64,000 nt of DNA, taken from the NCBI GenBank assembly GCA_020632795.1, contig JACKEV010000009.1, positions 310,001 through 374,000 on the forward strand. The letters run 5' to 3'. Below, in pieces: positions 6,460 through 15,701 of the stretch; position 1 is the first letter of the stretch, and each line of letters begins with the position of its first letter. Below the pieces are notes generated by a model. It was not told the DNA's origin. It worked only from the letters and a program-made list of their open reading frames with translations, and ran no database searches. Origin of the DNA: Alphaproteobacteria bacterium (lineage in GTDB: Bacteria; Myxococcota_A; UBA796; CAJQPC01). The translations under genes and the position numbers were made by a program.

Positions 6460-8337
6460 TCACTCCCCGGGGGTGACCTCGAACAGCTCGCTCACGACCT
6501 CCACCGCGCCGCTGTCGGTCGGCGCCGACACCCGCAGGCGGTAGAGCCCCGGGTCCAGCGCCAGGTTGCCCGGGATGGTGTGCTGCACGGGCATCGTGAG
6601 GGTCCAGGCGAAGGTCCGCGCGGTGGGGGCGTCGACGTCGTCGTAGGCCGGGTCGGGGCTCAGGTCCCAGCGGAAGCGGAGGTCGTCGCTGTCGATGGGC
6701 ACGCCGTTGGGGCGCAGCACCGGCTCGCCGGCCTCGGTCTCCAGGGTGGCCAGGGGCGCGCCCAGCCAGGGGTCGGCGCCCGCGAAGGTGAAGGTCACGA
6801 CCTCGGTGGGGCCCACCGCGGCGGGCACCTCGGCCAGCACCGCGCCCTGGTCCACGGGCGCCTCGGGGGACAGCGGGGTGTACTGGGGGTCGTCGAAGGG
6901 GGTGATGGGGGCGGGCTCGTCGGCGACCGGCTCGCCCTCGGCCCAGGCCCCCCAGGCCTCCGCCGCGCGCTGCGCGAGGTAGCTGCCCTGGCGGGGCCCC
7001 CACAGCGCGCCCGAGGCCTCGTAGCCGCCCTGCCACCAGTCGTCCTCCAGGATGGAGTAGCCGATGTAGTCCTGGGTGTAGCCCAGGAAGAGCGGCTGGT
7101 CGGCGCCGACCTCAGCGATGATCTGCTCGGCCAGCTTCGTGCCCGGCTCGCCGGGGAAGGTGATGAGCTGGAGGTCCCCGAGCTGCCCCACGGTGAACAG
7201 GGTCTGGTTGGGGGCGGGGAAGTCCTCGGGGAAGGGCAGGCAGGCCTCGTCGAGGCCGTCGACGGTGGTGGCCGGGTCGCAGTCCGCGTCCCCTTCGCAG
7301 TAGACGCCGCCGTACTCATAGTCGAAGGTGTCGTCGTCGTAGCCGATGGCCTCGCGGTCGATGGGCACCCGCACCGTGCGGAGGTCGATGGTGGGGGCGT
7401 CGTCCCAGGTCAGGCCGGCCAGCGCGCCGTGCACGGCCTCGCCGAGGGCCCAGCCCACCTGCTCCATGTGGTCGTAGTCCCCGGCCCAGGCGGCAGCACC
7501 GGTCTGGGTGGGCACCTCGGGGCTGCCCGGGGACATGTCCGCGCCCCAGCTGTTGAACATCAGGACGTCGACGGGGTGGTCGAAGCGGTCCTCCACGCTC
7601 TGCTCGATGGCCCCGGAGACGTCCTGGCTCAGGTGCAGCGCGTCGATGCTGAGGGTGGTGCCGTGGATGGGGTAGGCCATGACCAGGGCGCGCGTCGCAC
7701 CGTCCCGCTCCACTGCGAGCAGGGGGATGTCGCCGTTGACGTGGTCCTCGCCGTCCTCGCAGCGGCGGTCGGAGGCGCCGTCGGCGGAGTTGGCCCGCCC
7801 CACCCCGATGCGGGCGGGGGCCAGGTCGGCGAAGGCGGCCTCGATGGTGTCGGCGGTGGTGGTCACGAGGCGGTCGTAGAACTCGGGGAAGAACTTGTCC
7901 GCGATGATGTCGAAGGGCCCGCCCGCGTCGATGATGCGCCCCGGCCCGGAGTGGGTGTGGGTGGCGCCGATGATCAGGGCGTCGTCGAGGTCGCGGCCCA
8001 GGCGGTCGGCCAGCTCGAGCACCAGCGCGCGGCGGAGCTGTTGGAAGACGCCCACCGCGTCCACCCGCACGAAGACGGCCTCGAAGCCCTCGCCCCGGCT
8101 GACGACGACCACCTTGACCTCGGGGTGGCCGTGGACGGCGGTGGTGGCCGGGTACAGCTCCGCGTAGGGGGAGTTGGAGGACGGCGCGCCGAAGGGCCCG
8201 AAGCCGGCGGTGCCGATGCCCACGGGGGCGGGGATGCGGGCGCGGGCGAAGGCGGCCTCCAGGGGGCCGGGCTCGGGCTCGGGCTCGGGGTCGTCCTTGC
8301 AGGCGGTCAGCAGAAGGAGGGGGAGGAGGAGGCGCAT
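6460..8337 (-). CDS. Neutral/alkaline ceramidase-like lipoprotein
   Basis: A 625-residue protein. The N-terminus is a lipoprotein signal peptide with lipobox LTAC (Cys13), followed by an acidic EPEPEP spacer, so it is anchored in a membrane. The body resembles the neutral ceramidase N-terminal domain: IIGATHTHSGPGR (zinc-type HTHSGPG motif), YPIHGTTL, FNSWGADMSPGSP, and FPGEPGTKLAEQI. That family hydrolyses the amide bond of ceramide. The C-terminal ~130 residues look like a beta-sandwich. Whether it acts on host, prey or self sphingolipid is unknown. It is a single gene, divergent from the membrane protein at 8404. Confidence 0.78.
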   Translation of the reverse strand: MRLLLPLLLLTACKDDPEPEPEPGPLEAAFARARIPAPVGIGTAGFGPFGAPSSNSPYAELYPATTAVHGHPEVKVVVVSRGEGFEAVFVRVDAVGVFQQLRRALVLELADRLGRDLDDALIIGATHTHSGPGRIIDAGGPFDIIADKFFPEFYDRLVTTTADTIEAAFADLAPARIGVGRANSADGASDRRCEDGEDHVNGDIPLLAVERDGATRALVMAYPIHGTTLSIDALHLSQDVSGAIEQSVEDRFDHPVDVLMFNSWGADMSPGSPEVPTQTGAAAWAGDYDHMEQVGWALGEAVHGALAGLTWDDAPTIDLRTVRVPIDREAIGYDDDTFDYEYGGVYCEGDADCDPATTVDGLDEACLPFPEDFPAPNQTLFTVGQLGDLQLITFPGEPGTKLAEQIIAEVGADQPLFLGYTQDYIGYSILEDDWWQGGYEASGALWGPRQGSYLAQRAAEAWGAWAEGEPVADEPAPITPFDDPQYTPLSPEAPVDQGAVLAEVPAAVGPTEVVTFTFAGADPWLGAPLATLETEAGEPVLRPNGVPIDSDDLRFRWDLSPDPAYDDVDAPTARTFAWTLTMPVQHTIPGNLALDPGLYRLRVSAPTDSGAVEVVSELFEVTPGE

Positions 8338-8403
8338 GGGGCGGTCCGGGTGGGGGCGAAGGGCAGTCTACAGCGAGGATCGCGCAGCAGGTACCCTCTC
8401 CCC

Positions 8404-9837
8404 ATGTCCCCCCGCACCCTCCTGCTCGCCCTGCTCGTCACCGAGCTGCTCGCCACCCTGGCGGACCTGCTGCTCGGCCCGTGGCTCGGGCTCGCCCCGG
8501 AGGAGGCGCACAACGCGCGCGCCGGGCTGCTGGTCGCCTGCGGGCACTACGACGACCTGTGGGCGATGCAGTACCGGGACTTCTGCGGCGGCTGCAGCGC
8601 GGAGGCGGTGATGGCCGCGCCGCTGGTGAGGGGCCTGGGGCCCTCGGTGCTGGCCTGGAAGCTCGTCCCGGCGCTGCTCCACCTCGCGGTGGTCGGGGGC
8701 GCGGCGGCCTGGGCGGCGCGGCGGCTGGGGGCGCGGGGGGCGGCGCTCGTCGTGCTGCTGCTCGCGGGCGCGCCGGGCTTCTACCGGGCGCTGGCCTTGA
8801 CCGGCTTCGGCAACCACGCGGAGTCCTCGGCCTTCCCCCTGGTCGCGGCGGCGCTGCTGCTGGTGGAGGGGCCGCGCCTGCTGCGGTTCGGGGCCGGGCT
8901 GCTCGCCGGTGGGGTCGCGGGCCTGGGCCTGTGGTTCTGCTACACCAGCGCGCACGGGCTGCCCGCGCTCCTGCTGGTGGTCGCGCTGGGGGGCCGATGG
9001 CGCGCCCCGGGCTTCGTCCTCGGCCTGCCTGTGGGGGCGCTGCCCTGGTGGGCCTACCACCACACCCGCCCCGCCGCGCTGCAGGAGGCCGGGGGCTGGT
9101 GGACCACCCTGCACCCCGCGCCGCCGGGCGAGCTGGTGGACTGGCTGTTCGGGGACTTCGTGCGCCTGGGCCTGTGGCCGCCCGTGGAGCACGGCGCGCT
9201 GGGGCCCTTCCCGGACCTTTGGTGGGGGCTGGCCTGGGTGCTCGCGGCGCTCGGCGCGGCCCTGAGCCTCCGGCGGGCGCCCTTCCCGGCCACAGCGCTG
9301 CTCACCCTGCTCGCGGCTTTTGCCCTGCGCTACGACCTGTGGGACGACTCCACCCGGGACCCGGCGGCGGCGGCCTTCCTGCTGCGCTACCGGGCGCCGC
9401 TCATCCCGCTGCTGGCGATGAACATCGCGGCGGCCTGGGCGCTGGCGCGGCGCGGGCGCTCCTGGATCCTGGCGGCGGCCCTGGCGCTGGCCCTGAGTGG
9501 CGTGGCCCTGCGGGTGAGCCAGTGGACCCACCCGCCGGGCCGCGCGCTGGCGCCTCTGGCCCTGCTGGACGGCGAGGCCGACCGCACCGTGCCCGCCGGC
9601 CTGCCCCCGGAGCGCCTGCCCCGCGACCAGGGTCGCCCGCAGGACATCGACGCGGCCCTGGCCTTCCTGCGCGCCCACCAGGACCCGCTGCCGGCCTGCC
9701 GCGCCTTGCACGTCCAGGAGCTGGGCCGCCGCATGGGGCTCAGCGGGGCAGAGGACCGGTTGGAGGAGGCACAGGCGCTGGGGGCGCCCGAGGCGCTGGC
9801 GCGCGGGCTGGAGGCCGGGGCGGCGCAGCGCCGGTGA
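8404..9837 (+). CDS. Polytopic membrane protein, possible PMT/GT-C-type glycosyltransferase
   Basis: A 477-residue protein with about ten hydrophobic helices. The region after the first helix (APEEAHNARAGLLVACGHYDDLWAMQYRDF) is in the place where GT-C glycosyltransferases carry an acidic catalytic loop. A soluble C-terminal ~70 residues follows. The family assignment is weak because no diagnostic motif is certain. The start is the ATG at 8404; the longer reading is antisense to the ceramidase gene. Its stop is 2 bp from the convergent restriction-modification gene. Confidence 0.55.
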   Translation: MSPRTLLLALLVTELLATLADLLLGPWLGLAPEEAHNARAGLLVACGHYDDLWAMQYRDFCGGCSAEAVMAAPLVRGLGPSVLAWKLVPALLHLAVVGGAAAWAARRLGARGAALVVLLLAGAPGFYRALALTGFGNHAESSAFPLVAAALLLVEGPRLLRFGAGLLAGGVAGLGLWFCYTSAHGLPALLLVVALGGRWRAPGFVLGLPVGALPWWAYHHTRPAALQEAGGWWTTLHPAPPGELVDWLFGDFVRLGLWPPVEHGALGPFPDLWWGLAWVLAALGAALSLRRAPFPATALLTLLAAFALRYDLWDDSTRDPAAAAFLLRYRAPLIPLLAMNIAAAWALARRGRSWILAAALALALSGVALRVSQWTHPPGRALAPLALLDGEADRTVPAGLPPERLPRDQGRPQDIDAALAFLRAHQDPLPACRALHVQELGRRMGLSGAEDRLEEAQALGAPEALARGLEAGAAQRR

Positions 9838-9838
9838 G

Positions 9839-12196
9839 TCACCCCAGGGTCGAGAAGGTGTCCACCTGGGCCCGGAACGCGCGGATGCGCGCGGCGATGG
9901 TCATGCCGACGTCCGGCAGCGGCGCGGGCGGGCTGCGCACCTCCAGCAGGGTGATGCGGCTCTTGATCGCCATGCGCGCGTAGAAGAAGCGCCACCGCTG
10001 GGCGTTGATCTGCACGACGAACCAGGCCAGCTCCCGGAAGCTCATCCGGTAGCGGGGGATGAGGACGCGGACGGCCGAGCCGCCGTTGCCGCGGGCCGCG
10101 AACGGCCAGGGCTGGACGCAGGCCTGACCGAAAGCGGTGACGATGAGGCCGCCGTCGTCGAAGGTCTCGGCGTCCGTGACGTCGATCATGCGCACGATGC
10201 TGTTGTGGGTGTCCCCGCTGGAGACATAGGGCACGCCGCCGTCGGCGTAGTTCCGCTCGCCAGCGGAGCGGCCGTTCTTGATGACGAAGAAGTCGGACAG
10301 CGGGCCGTGGCGGTCGAGGGGGAGCCGGGGCTTCCGGGCCCAGGCCGCGCCGAAGTCCTCGAGCACCGAGGCGGAGAGGTCGGGGTAGGCCAGCGTGGCC
10401 TGGAACAGGCCGTCCATGGCGCTGCGCTCCAGCGAGGCCCGGGTCTCGGCGTCGACAGGGGCCTGCGGCAGCCACGCCTGCGGGCTCCACTCGGCGTCCG
10501 CCTGGCGGAGCGCGCGGCCGGGGACCGTGGCCGCGGCGGGGTGGTCGACCGGCGCACCGGCCTGCCAGAGGCGGCGGGCCTCCAGGATGTCGGGGAGCTG
10601 GCTGCCGGGCCGCTCCACGCGGCGGTTCTTGAGCTTCTCGAAGCCGTCGTTGTCGATGCGGGCCATCAGCACCGTGTGGTCCTCGGGCTGGGGCACCCAC
10701 GCCCGCGCGATGAGGATCGAGGTGGGCGCCGCGGTCGGGTAGAACAGGTCCTCGGGGAGGCTGATCACCGCCTCGACCGTGTGCCGCCGGAGGAACTCAG
10801 CCCGCCAGCCCGCGTGCTCGCCGTCCGCGAAGACCCCCGCCTTCACGACCACCGCCAGCAGCCCCTCGGGCTCCAGAGCGTCCATCGAGGCGTCGATGAA
10901 GTCGCGCTCCGGCTCCCCCTTCTGGGAGAAGGGCGGGTTGAGCAGCGCCTTGGAGAAGCCGCCCTTGACGGTCCGCCGCCGCCCCACGTCGAAGCAGCTC
11001 CCCTGCTGGATCCGGCTCTTGCCGTCGCCGCGGAAGAGCATGTTGAGGTTCGCCAGCGCCCACACCGTGGGGTTGGTGTCGAAGCCGGCCAGCGAGCGGC
11101 GCACCTTCTCCAGGACGGCGTCGCTGCGCGCCCGGGCCTTCATCCGGTCGAACGCCGCGACCAGGAAGCCGCCGGTCCCGCAGGCCACGTCGATGACGCG
11201 GTCCTTGGGGCCCACGTCGATCAGATCGCAGCAGAGCCGGGTGATGTGCCGGGGCGTGAACACGATGCCCAGGGCGTTGTTGTCGTAGCCGTAGCGGAGG
11301 AAGGCCTCGTAGAACAGCCCCAGGAAGTCGGCGTCCGAGGCGATCACCGAGCGCACGTTCAGGCGCTCCAGGGTGGCCTCGATGCGGCCCAGGTGGGGCT
11401 CAAGCCGGTTGAAGTCCGCGCCGGTGAGGAACAGGGCGTCGGTGAGCCGGGACAGGTGGCTCTTGCTGAGCCCCGGGGTGGCCTTGAGCGCGTCCCGGAC
11501 GAGCTGGTTCACCGAGGCCAGCGGCTTGTCCGGGTCCAGCGTGCCCTCGACCATCGCCAGGATGAGGGCCCCGAGCACCCGGGGGCGCAGCGGGGCCTCG
11601 ACCTTGGCCAGGCGCAGCAGATCGCTGACCTCCAGGGCGGCGGAGATGAACTCGGCGGCGCTGGGGATGGCGACGGTGGTGGAGCCGTCCTGCGCCTGCA
11701 GCGCCAGCTCCACCTCGCGGGGGGAGGGGAACCCGGTGATGGCGTGCCCGTGGGAGACCAGGTCGGTCCACCCCTCGGCGGTGAAGAACCGCGTCCTGAA
11801 GCGGAACCCGGCGTCGGGCTCGCCCGCCACGCCGACGGCGATGGGGGGGCGGTGCTTGCCCGCAGCCCGGATGGTGTCCGCGTAGCCCTGGGCCTCCTGG
11901 ACGGCCTGCGGGATCTTCCGGGCCTTGTTCTTGGCCTCGACCACCACCACCGGACGCCCGCGGAGGCAGAAGATGAAGTCCGGCCGCTCCAGGCCCAGCC
12001 CCAGGTCGGGCAGGTGGTCCACGCACTCCTGCTCCTCCAGGACATCGCCGCCGCGCGCGGGGTGCCGCAGATCCCAGCCGCGCTGCGCGGCCTGCTCGCG
12101 GATGAAGCTGCGGGTGCGGCTCTCCGCTCGTTTGACGGCCACGGTGTCCTCGGGGTCGGGGTCTGCGCCGGGGAGGCTAACGCGGCCTCGACGCAA
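9839..12196 (-). CDS. Single-chain restriction-modification protein: nuclease + N6-adenine methylase + specificity domain
   Basis: A 785-residue protein. Residues ~70-90 carry a PD-(D/E)xK nuclease core like the HsdR N-domain (RPDFIF then VVVVEAKNK; Asp73, Glu87, Lys89). Residues ~290-560 are an HsdM-type N6 methylase: SAM motif DVACGTGG (336-343) and catalytic NPPF (420-423). Residues ~630-770 resemble a type I target-recognition domain (FFVIKNGRSAGERNY, GGVPYVSSGDT, AIKSRITLLEV). No helicase or translocase domain exists, so it behaves like a type IIG enzyme with type I-like parts. It may cut near and methylate its own target (inference). No methylase-only partner is nearby. It diverges from a LysR gene. 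Confidence 0.75.
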   Translation of the reverse strand: MRRGRVSLPGADPDPEDTVAVKRAESRTRSFIREQAAQRGWDLRHPARGGDVLEEQECVDHLPDLGLGLERPDFIFCLRGRPVVVVEAKNKARKIPQAVQEAQGYADTIRAAGKHRPPIAVGVAGEPDAGFRFRTRFFTAEGWTDLVSHGHAITGFPSPREVELALQAQDGSTTVAIPSAAEFISAALEVSDLLRLAKVEAPLRPRVLGALILAMVEGTLDPDKPLASVNQLVRDALKATPGLSKSHLSRLTDALFLTGADFNRLEPHLGRIEATLERLNVRSVIASDADFLGLFYEAFLRYGYDNNALGIVFTPRHITRLCCDLIDVGPKDRVIDVACGTGGFLVAAFDRMKARARSDAVLEKVRRSLAGFDTNPTVWALANLNMLFRGDGKSRIQQGSCFDVGRRRTVKGGFSKALLNPPFSQKGEPERDFIDASMDALEPEGLLAVVVKAGVFADGEHAGWRAEFLRRHTVEAVISLPEDLFYPTAAPTSILIARAWVPQPEDHTVLMARIDNDGFEKLKNRRVERPGSQLPDILEARRLWQAGAPVDHPAAATVPGRALRQADAEWSPQAWLPQAPVDAETRASLERSAMDGLFQATLAYPDLSASVLEDFGAAWARKPRLPLDRHGPLSDFFVIKNGRSAGERNYADGGVPYVSSGDTHNSIVRMIDVTDAETFDDGGLIVTAFGQACVQPWPFAARGNGGSAVRVLIPRYRMSFRELAWFVVQINAQRWRFFYARMAIKSRITLLEVRSPPAPLPDVGMTIAARIRAFRAQVDTFSTLG

Positions 12197-12232
12197 TGTC
12201 GCCCCGTGGGGGAGGGGGGCTTGCGCGCCCTC

Positions 12233-12263
12233 CGGTGGTTGGCGGTATTCTGGTCAACCGCTG
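12233..12263. promoter_or_regulatory. Inverted repeat in the RM/LysR divergent gap
   Basis: GGTTG (12237-12241) and CAACC (12255-12259) face each other across 13 bp, and flanking bases extend the match to 7 of 9 per arm. It lies in the 98-bp gap between the restriction-modification gene and the LysR gene, a usual LysR operator position. Confidence 0.35.
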
Positions 12264-12294
12264 ACGACTGACTGACCATCCGCCGGAGTCTGCG

Positions 12295-13197
12295 ATGGAC
12301 CTCGATCAACTCCGCGCCCTCCTCGCCGTGCTGGAGCACGGCTCCCTGCTGGAGGCGGCCCGCGGCCTGGGCATCTCGCGCACCACCCTGCGCGGTCGGG
12401 TGGACGCGCTGGAGGCCGCGCTGGGGGTCACCTTGCTGGCCCGCACCCACGACGGCTGCTTCCCCACGGAGGACGGCGAGGCCTTCGCCGAGGGGGCCCG
12501 GAAGCTGCTGCGCGAGGCGCGGGCCCTGGCGGCCTTCTCCGGTCGGGACGACGCCCCCCTGGCCGGTGAGCTGCGGGTCCGGGGGCCGGTTGGCCTGCCG
12601 CCGGAGATCGCGGAGCGGTTCTCGACGGTGTTCCGGCAGCGCTATCCGGCGATCAGGCTACGGATGGACGTCGTGCCGGACCCGCTCGCCGGCCTCTCGG
12701 CGGAGGTCGACGTGGTCGTGCACTTCGGCGCGGCGCCGACGACCGGGGCCTTCCGCACCGTCACGGTGCACCACCTCCCCGAGCGCCTGGTCGCCAGCCG
12801 CCGCTACCTGGAGGAGCGGGGGCGGCCGCGATGCATCGAGGAGCTGGCCGACCACGACCTGATGAGCTGGCTCCCCCCGGGCGAGGACGGCACCCGCTGG
12901 CCGCTTCAAAACGGCGGGTGGCTGCCGGTCAGCCCCGGCTACGTCACCGCGGACATCCACATCCTGCGCCGCCTCACCATCGCCGGCCACGGCATCACGC
13001 TCATGCCGGACTCCCCGCTCCTGGCCAGGCCCGGCGACGACATCGAGCCGGTGCTGGAGGAGGTGGTGGGGCGGGAGACCGCGCTCCGGGTCCTGTTCCC
13101 CGAGGCCGCCACGGAGCGTCGCCCCGTGCGCGCCCTGCTCCGGGAGATCCAGGCGCTGACCGATCGGCTGGAGGTGGAGGTGCTGGGGAAGGGGTGA
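12295..13197 (+). CDS. LysR-type transcriptional regulator
   Basis: A 300-residue LysR-family protein: N-terminal HTH (LRALLAVLEHGSLLEAARGL, SRTTLRGRVDALE) and a substrate-binding domain typical of the AaeR/DsdC-like group (ERLVASRRYLEERGRP, YVTADIHILRRLTIAGHGI). It is divergent from the single-chain RM gene and 39 bp upstream of an AAA ATPase. Control of the RM gene by a LysR protein would be unusual and is only suggested by position. Confidence 0.85.
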   Translation: MDLDQLRALLAVLEHGSLLEAARGLGISRTTLRGRVDALEAALGVTLLARTHDGCFPTEDGEAFAEGARKLLREARALAAFSGRDDAPLAGELRVRGPVGLPPEIAERFSTVFRQRYPAIRLRMDVVPDPLAGLSAEVDVVVHFGAAPTTGAFRTVTVHHLPERLVASRRYLEERGRPRCIEELADHDLMSWLPPGEDGTRWPLQNGGWLPVSPGYVTADIHILRRLTIAGHGITLMPDSPLLARPGDDIEPVLEEVVGRETALRVLFPEAATERRPVRALLREIQALTDRLEVEVLGKG

Positions 13198-13236
13198 GGA
13201 CGCAGGTTATGCTCCCCAACCGCGCAGGAGCCTGGG

Positions 13237-14634
13237 ATGTCGTGGACCCTCATCGCGAAGAACTACCGGGGCCTGCGGGAGGTCGCCTGGTCACCCCAGC
13301 CGGGGCTGAACCTGCTGATGGGGGGCAACGGCGCGGGCAAGACCACCCTGCTGTTCGTGCCCGCCATCCTCAGGACGGCGCTGGATCGCAGGCGCGGGTT
13401 GCCGGCTGCCATCGAAGCCTACGGCGGCCACTACGACCTCAAGCACCTGGACGCCGAGCCCGACCAGCCCATCGTGCTCGGGGTGGAGCACGGCGGTGTG
13501 CGTTGGGCGTTGGAGCCGACGCCCAATGGGAGCGAGCGCCCGGCGGAGCAGGTCTGGGTGTCGGGGCGGTGCGTGGGGCGCCGCGCGCCAGGGGCGACCA
13601 CCGCGGAGGTGTCCTTCGCGGAGGGGGTGCCGTGGACGCCGCTGCCCCTCCCGATGGACTCGGTCCTCCAGCAGGTCCGCAACATGGCCGTCGGGTCCTT
13701 CCGAACCAACGACCCGACCTCCTTGACCAACGCGCCCGTCGGCCCCCTCAGCGAGCTGACGGACGCGCTCGCCGATTTCCTCCTCTACTACGACCCTGCC
13801 GTCGTGCGGCTGCGTCAGCAGGGCTCCCCGGCCACGGGCGACACCGCGCTGGACCCGGACGGCGACCGGGCCTTCTCCGTGCTGCGCAACTGGCGCGACC
13901 GCGCGAAGGATCGCGACCGCTACGACTTCGTCCTCGACGGGCTGCGGGCCTGCTTTGACTGGTTCGAGGACCTGGAGTACGAGGCATCCTCCACGGTGGT
14001 GAACGCGCGCCTCATCGAGCGCGGCTACCGCGGCCGCAGCTTCGGCGTCCGCTACGCCCCGAACGGCTGGTTCCGGGCTCTCTACAACCTCGCGGCGGTG
14101 GCCTCGGCGCCAGAGGGCGGGCTGGTCGCCGTGGACGAGCCCGAGAACAGCCTGCACCCGGCCGCGCTGCGCCGCCTGCTCGACCACGTGAAGGACTACG
14201 CCGAAGAGCTGGGCCTCACCGTGCTGTTCGCCAGCCAGTCGGAGACCGCGCTGGACTGGGTGGATCCCCAGCACGACCGCATCTGGTTGATGGAGGGAGG
14301 GCGCACCCCCCGGCCGCTCAGCGCGGTGCATGACGCGCGCTGGCTGAACCACTTCCGGCTGGGGGAGCTGTATCGCATGGAGCAGCTCCAGGGGCCGGCC
14401 GGGGGCCCATCGGCCCGAGGCGGCACGCGACGACCCTACCTGGAGAAGGAGCACGGCGACCGCGCCATGCGGGCGCTGAGCGTGCCTGAGGCGACCCGCC
14501 CCGGGCCCCACGCCGGATACCTTCGCGCCCTGGTGGACGACGTCGCGGACATGCTGGGGGTCCCGTCTCCCGCGAGCCCGGGGGTGCTCGCGCCGCTGAC
14601 CGCCCGGCCGGAGCGCCTCCTCCGCAACCTCTGA
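13237..14634 (+). CDS. AAA-family ATPase (AAA_21/RecF-SMC-like)
   Basis: A 465-residue protein. Walker A GGNGAGKTT is at residues 29-37 and Walker B VAVDEPENSLHP near 295-306, the ABC/SMC-like pattern of OLD-family and AAA_21 ATPases. FASQSETALDW after Walker B is the usual H-loop/switch region with Ser-Gln in place of the common Thr-His. No TOPRIM nuclease domain is visible. AGGAG lies 7 bases before the ATG. Such ATPases occur in phage-defence sets; here the neighbours are an RM protein, a LysR regulator and a small unknown protein, so a defence role is inference. Confidence 0.75.
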   Translation: MSWTLIAKNYRGLREVAWSPQPGLNLLMGGNGAGKTTLLFVPAILRTALDRRRGLPAAIEAYGGHYDLKHLDAEPDQPIVLGVEHGGVRWALEPTPNGSERPAEQVWVSGRCVGRRAPGATTAEVSFAEGVPWTPLPLPMDSVLQQVRNMAVGSFRTNDPTSLTNAPVGPLSELTDALADFLLYYDPAVVRLRQQGSPATGDTALDPDGDRAFSVLRNWRDRAKDRDRYDFVLDGLRACFDWFEDLEYEASSTVVNARLIERGYRGRSFGVRYAPNGWFRALYNLAAVASAPEGGLVAVDEPENSLHPAALRRLLDHVKDYAEELGLTVLFASQSETALDWVDPQHDRIWLMEGGRTPRPLSAVHDARWLNHFRLGELYRMEQLQGPAGGPSARGGTRRPYLEKEHGDRAMRALSVPEATRPGPHAGYLRALVDDVADMLGVPSPASPGVLAPLTARPERLLRNL

Positions 14635-14692
14635 GCCGTGGCGCGCTGCTTCTCCCTGGACTATGCCCGAATCCCCGCTCAAGGAGCCCCCC

Positions 14693-15235
14693 ATGCCCCC
14701 CCACGTCGCCGTCGAGCTGGAGCGCTGGGGCCTGGTCCCCGCGGAGCGCCTCGCCGCGCTGCCCGAGCCCTGGGGACCCACCCACGACGCGGTCACCGCG
14801 ACCGTGGCGGTCTCCCTCTGCGTGTCGGCGGCCCGCCGGGCCGAGGTGGACTGGCTGGTCGACCCGCACCGCAGCCTGGAGGAGCTGGCTGAGCGGCACG
14901 AGGCTCTGCTCGCCGCGCTGCCCCGGGACCGGCTGGACCCGAAGCTCGCGGCGCTCTCCGCTGGCGGCACCCTGGCGATGATCGAGCTGCTGCGCCCGGG
15001 TCAGGAGCCCCCGCCCTCCGCCGCCGAGCGGGACGCCGCCCTGCTCACCGCGCTCGCCGGGACCCTCAAGTCCGCGCGGCAGCCGCCGCTGGCCTGGCTG
15101 AGCGTGCGCGGGCTCGCCCAGGGCCACGAGGACGGCGCCGCGATCACCGCGGCCCACGCCGTCGCGGCAATGGGGGAGGATTTCATCGGGCTCTGGTTGG
15201 AGACCCTCCGGCGGGCTCCGCTCAGCTCGCCCTGA
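14693..15235 (+). CDS. Hypothetical protein, mostly helical, downstream of the AAA ATPase
   Basis: A 180-residue protein with no recognised motif, rich in Ala and Leu, with charged helices (VDWLVDPHRSLEELAERHEALLAAL). The ATG at 14693 is preferred over 14663 because AAGGAG lies 6 bases before it. The gap to the ATPase gene is 58 bp, so it may be its operon partner. Its last 14 bases overlap the convergent SRPBCC gene. Confidence 0.6.
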   Translation: MPPHVAVELERWGLVPAERLAALPEPWGPTHDAVTATVAVSLCVSAARRAEVDWLVDPHRSLEELAERHEALLAALPRDRLDPKLAALSAGGTLAMIELLRPGQEPPPSAAERDAALLTALAGTLKSARQPPLAWLSVRGLAQGHEDGAAITAAHAVAAMGEDFIGLWLETLRRAPLSSP

Positions 15236-15701
15236 CCATCGCCACGAGCTGGTCCAGCGCGGCCCCCCAGCCGTGCGCGAAGCCCATCGCCTCGTGCTGC
15301 TCCTTGCCGGTGGGGTCGGCGTGGCGGGCGATGGCGGTGTAGCGGGTGCCCGCGCCCTCGGGGGCCAGCAGCAGGAAGCCGGTCATGAAGGGCTTGGGGG
15401 CGGGCCGGTAGCCGGGCAGCAGGCCGTCGGTCCACACCAGGCGCTGCTCGGGCACGACCTCCAGGTAGCAGCCCGCGTTGTCGTGGGACTCGCCCTCGGG
15501 GGAGCGCATGACGGTGCGGAAGATGCCGCCGGGCCGGAGGTCGATCTCGGCCTCGGTGGTGGTCCAGGGGGCGGGGGTGAACCACTTCACCAGCTGCTCG
15601 GGGCGGGTCCAGGCCTGCCACACGCGGGCGGGGGGCACGGGGACGACGCGCTCGAACCAGAGGTCGAGGGCGGGGTTGAAGTCGGGGAGGGGTGCGGTCA
15701 T
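15222..15701 (-). CDS. SRPBCC (AHSA1-like) domain protein, cassette 2
   Basis: A 159-residue START-fold protein (DLWFERVVPVPPARVWQAWT, PEQLVKWFTPAPW, LRPGGIFRTVMRSPEG, DAL-type C-terminal helix ALDQLVAMV). The ATG at 15701 overlaps the ArsR stop by 4 bp. This is the same arrangement as in cassette 1, but the sequence differs enough that an old duplication or separate acquisition is likely. Ligand unknown. Confidence 0.82.
   Translation of the reverse strand: MTAPLPDFNPALDLWFERVVPVPPARVWQAWTRPEQLVKWFTPAPWTTTEAEIDLRPGGIFRTVMRSPEGESHDNAGCYLEVVPEQRLVWTDGLLPGYRPAPKPFMTGFLLLAPEGAGTRYTAIARHADPTGKEQHEAMGFAHGWGAALDQLVAMVRAS

Noticed and set aside
6580..8403. Upstream extension of the membrane-protein frame to 1,085 residues
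   Set aside because: The added part is antisense to the ceramidase gene and low-complexity Gly/Val/Arg sequence; the ATG at 8404 fits.
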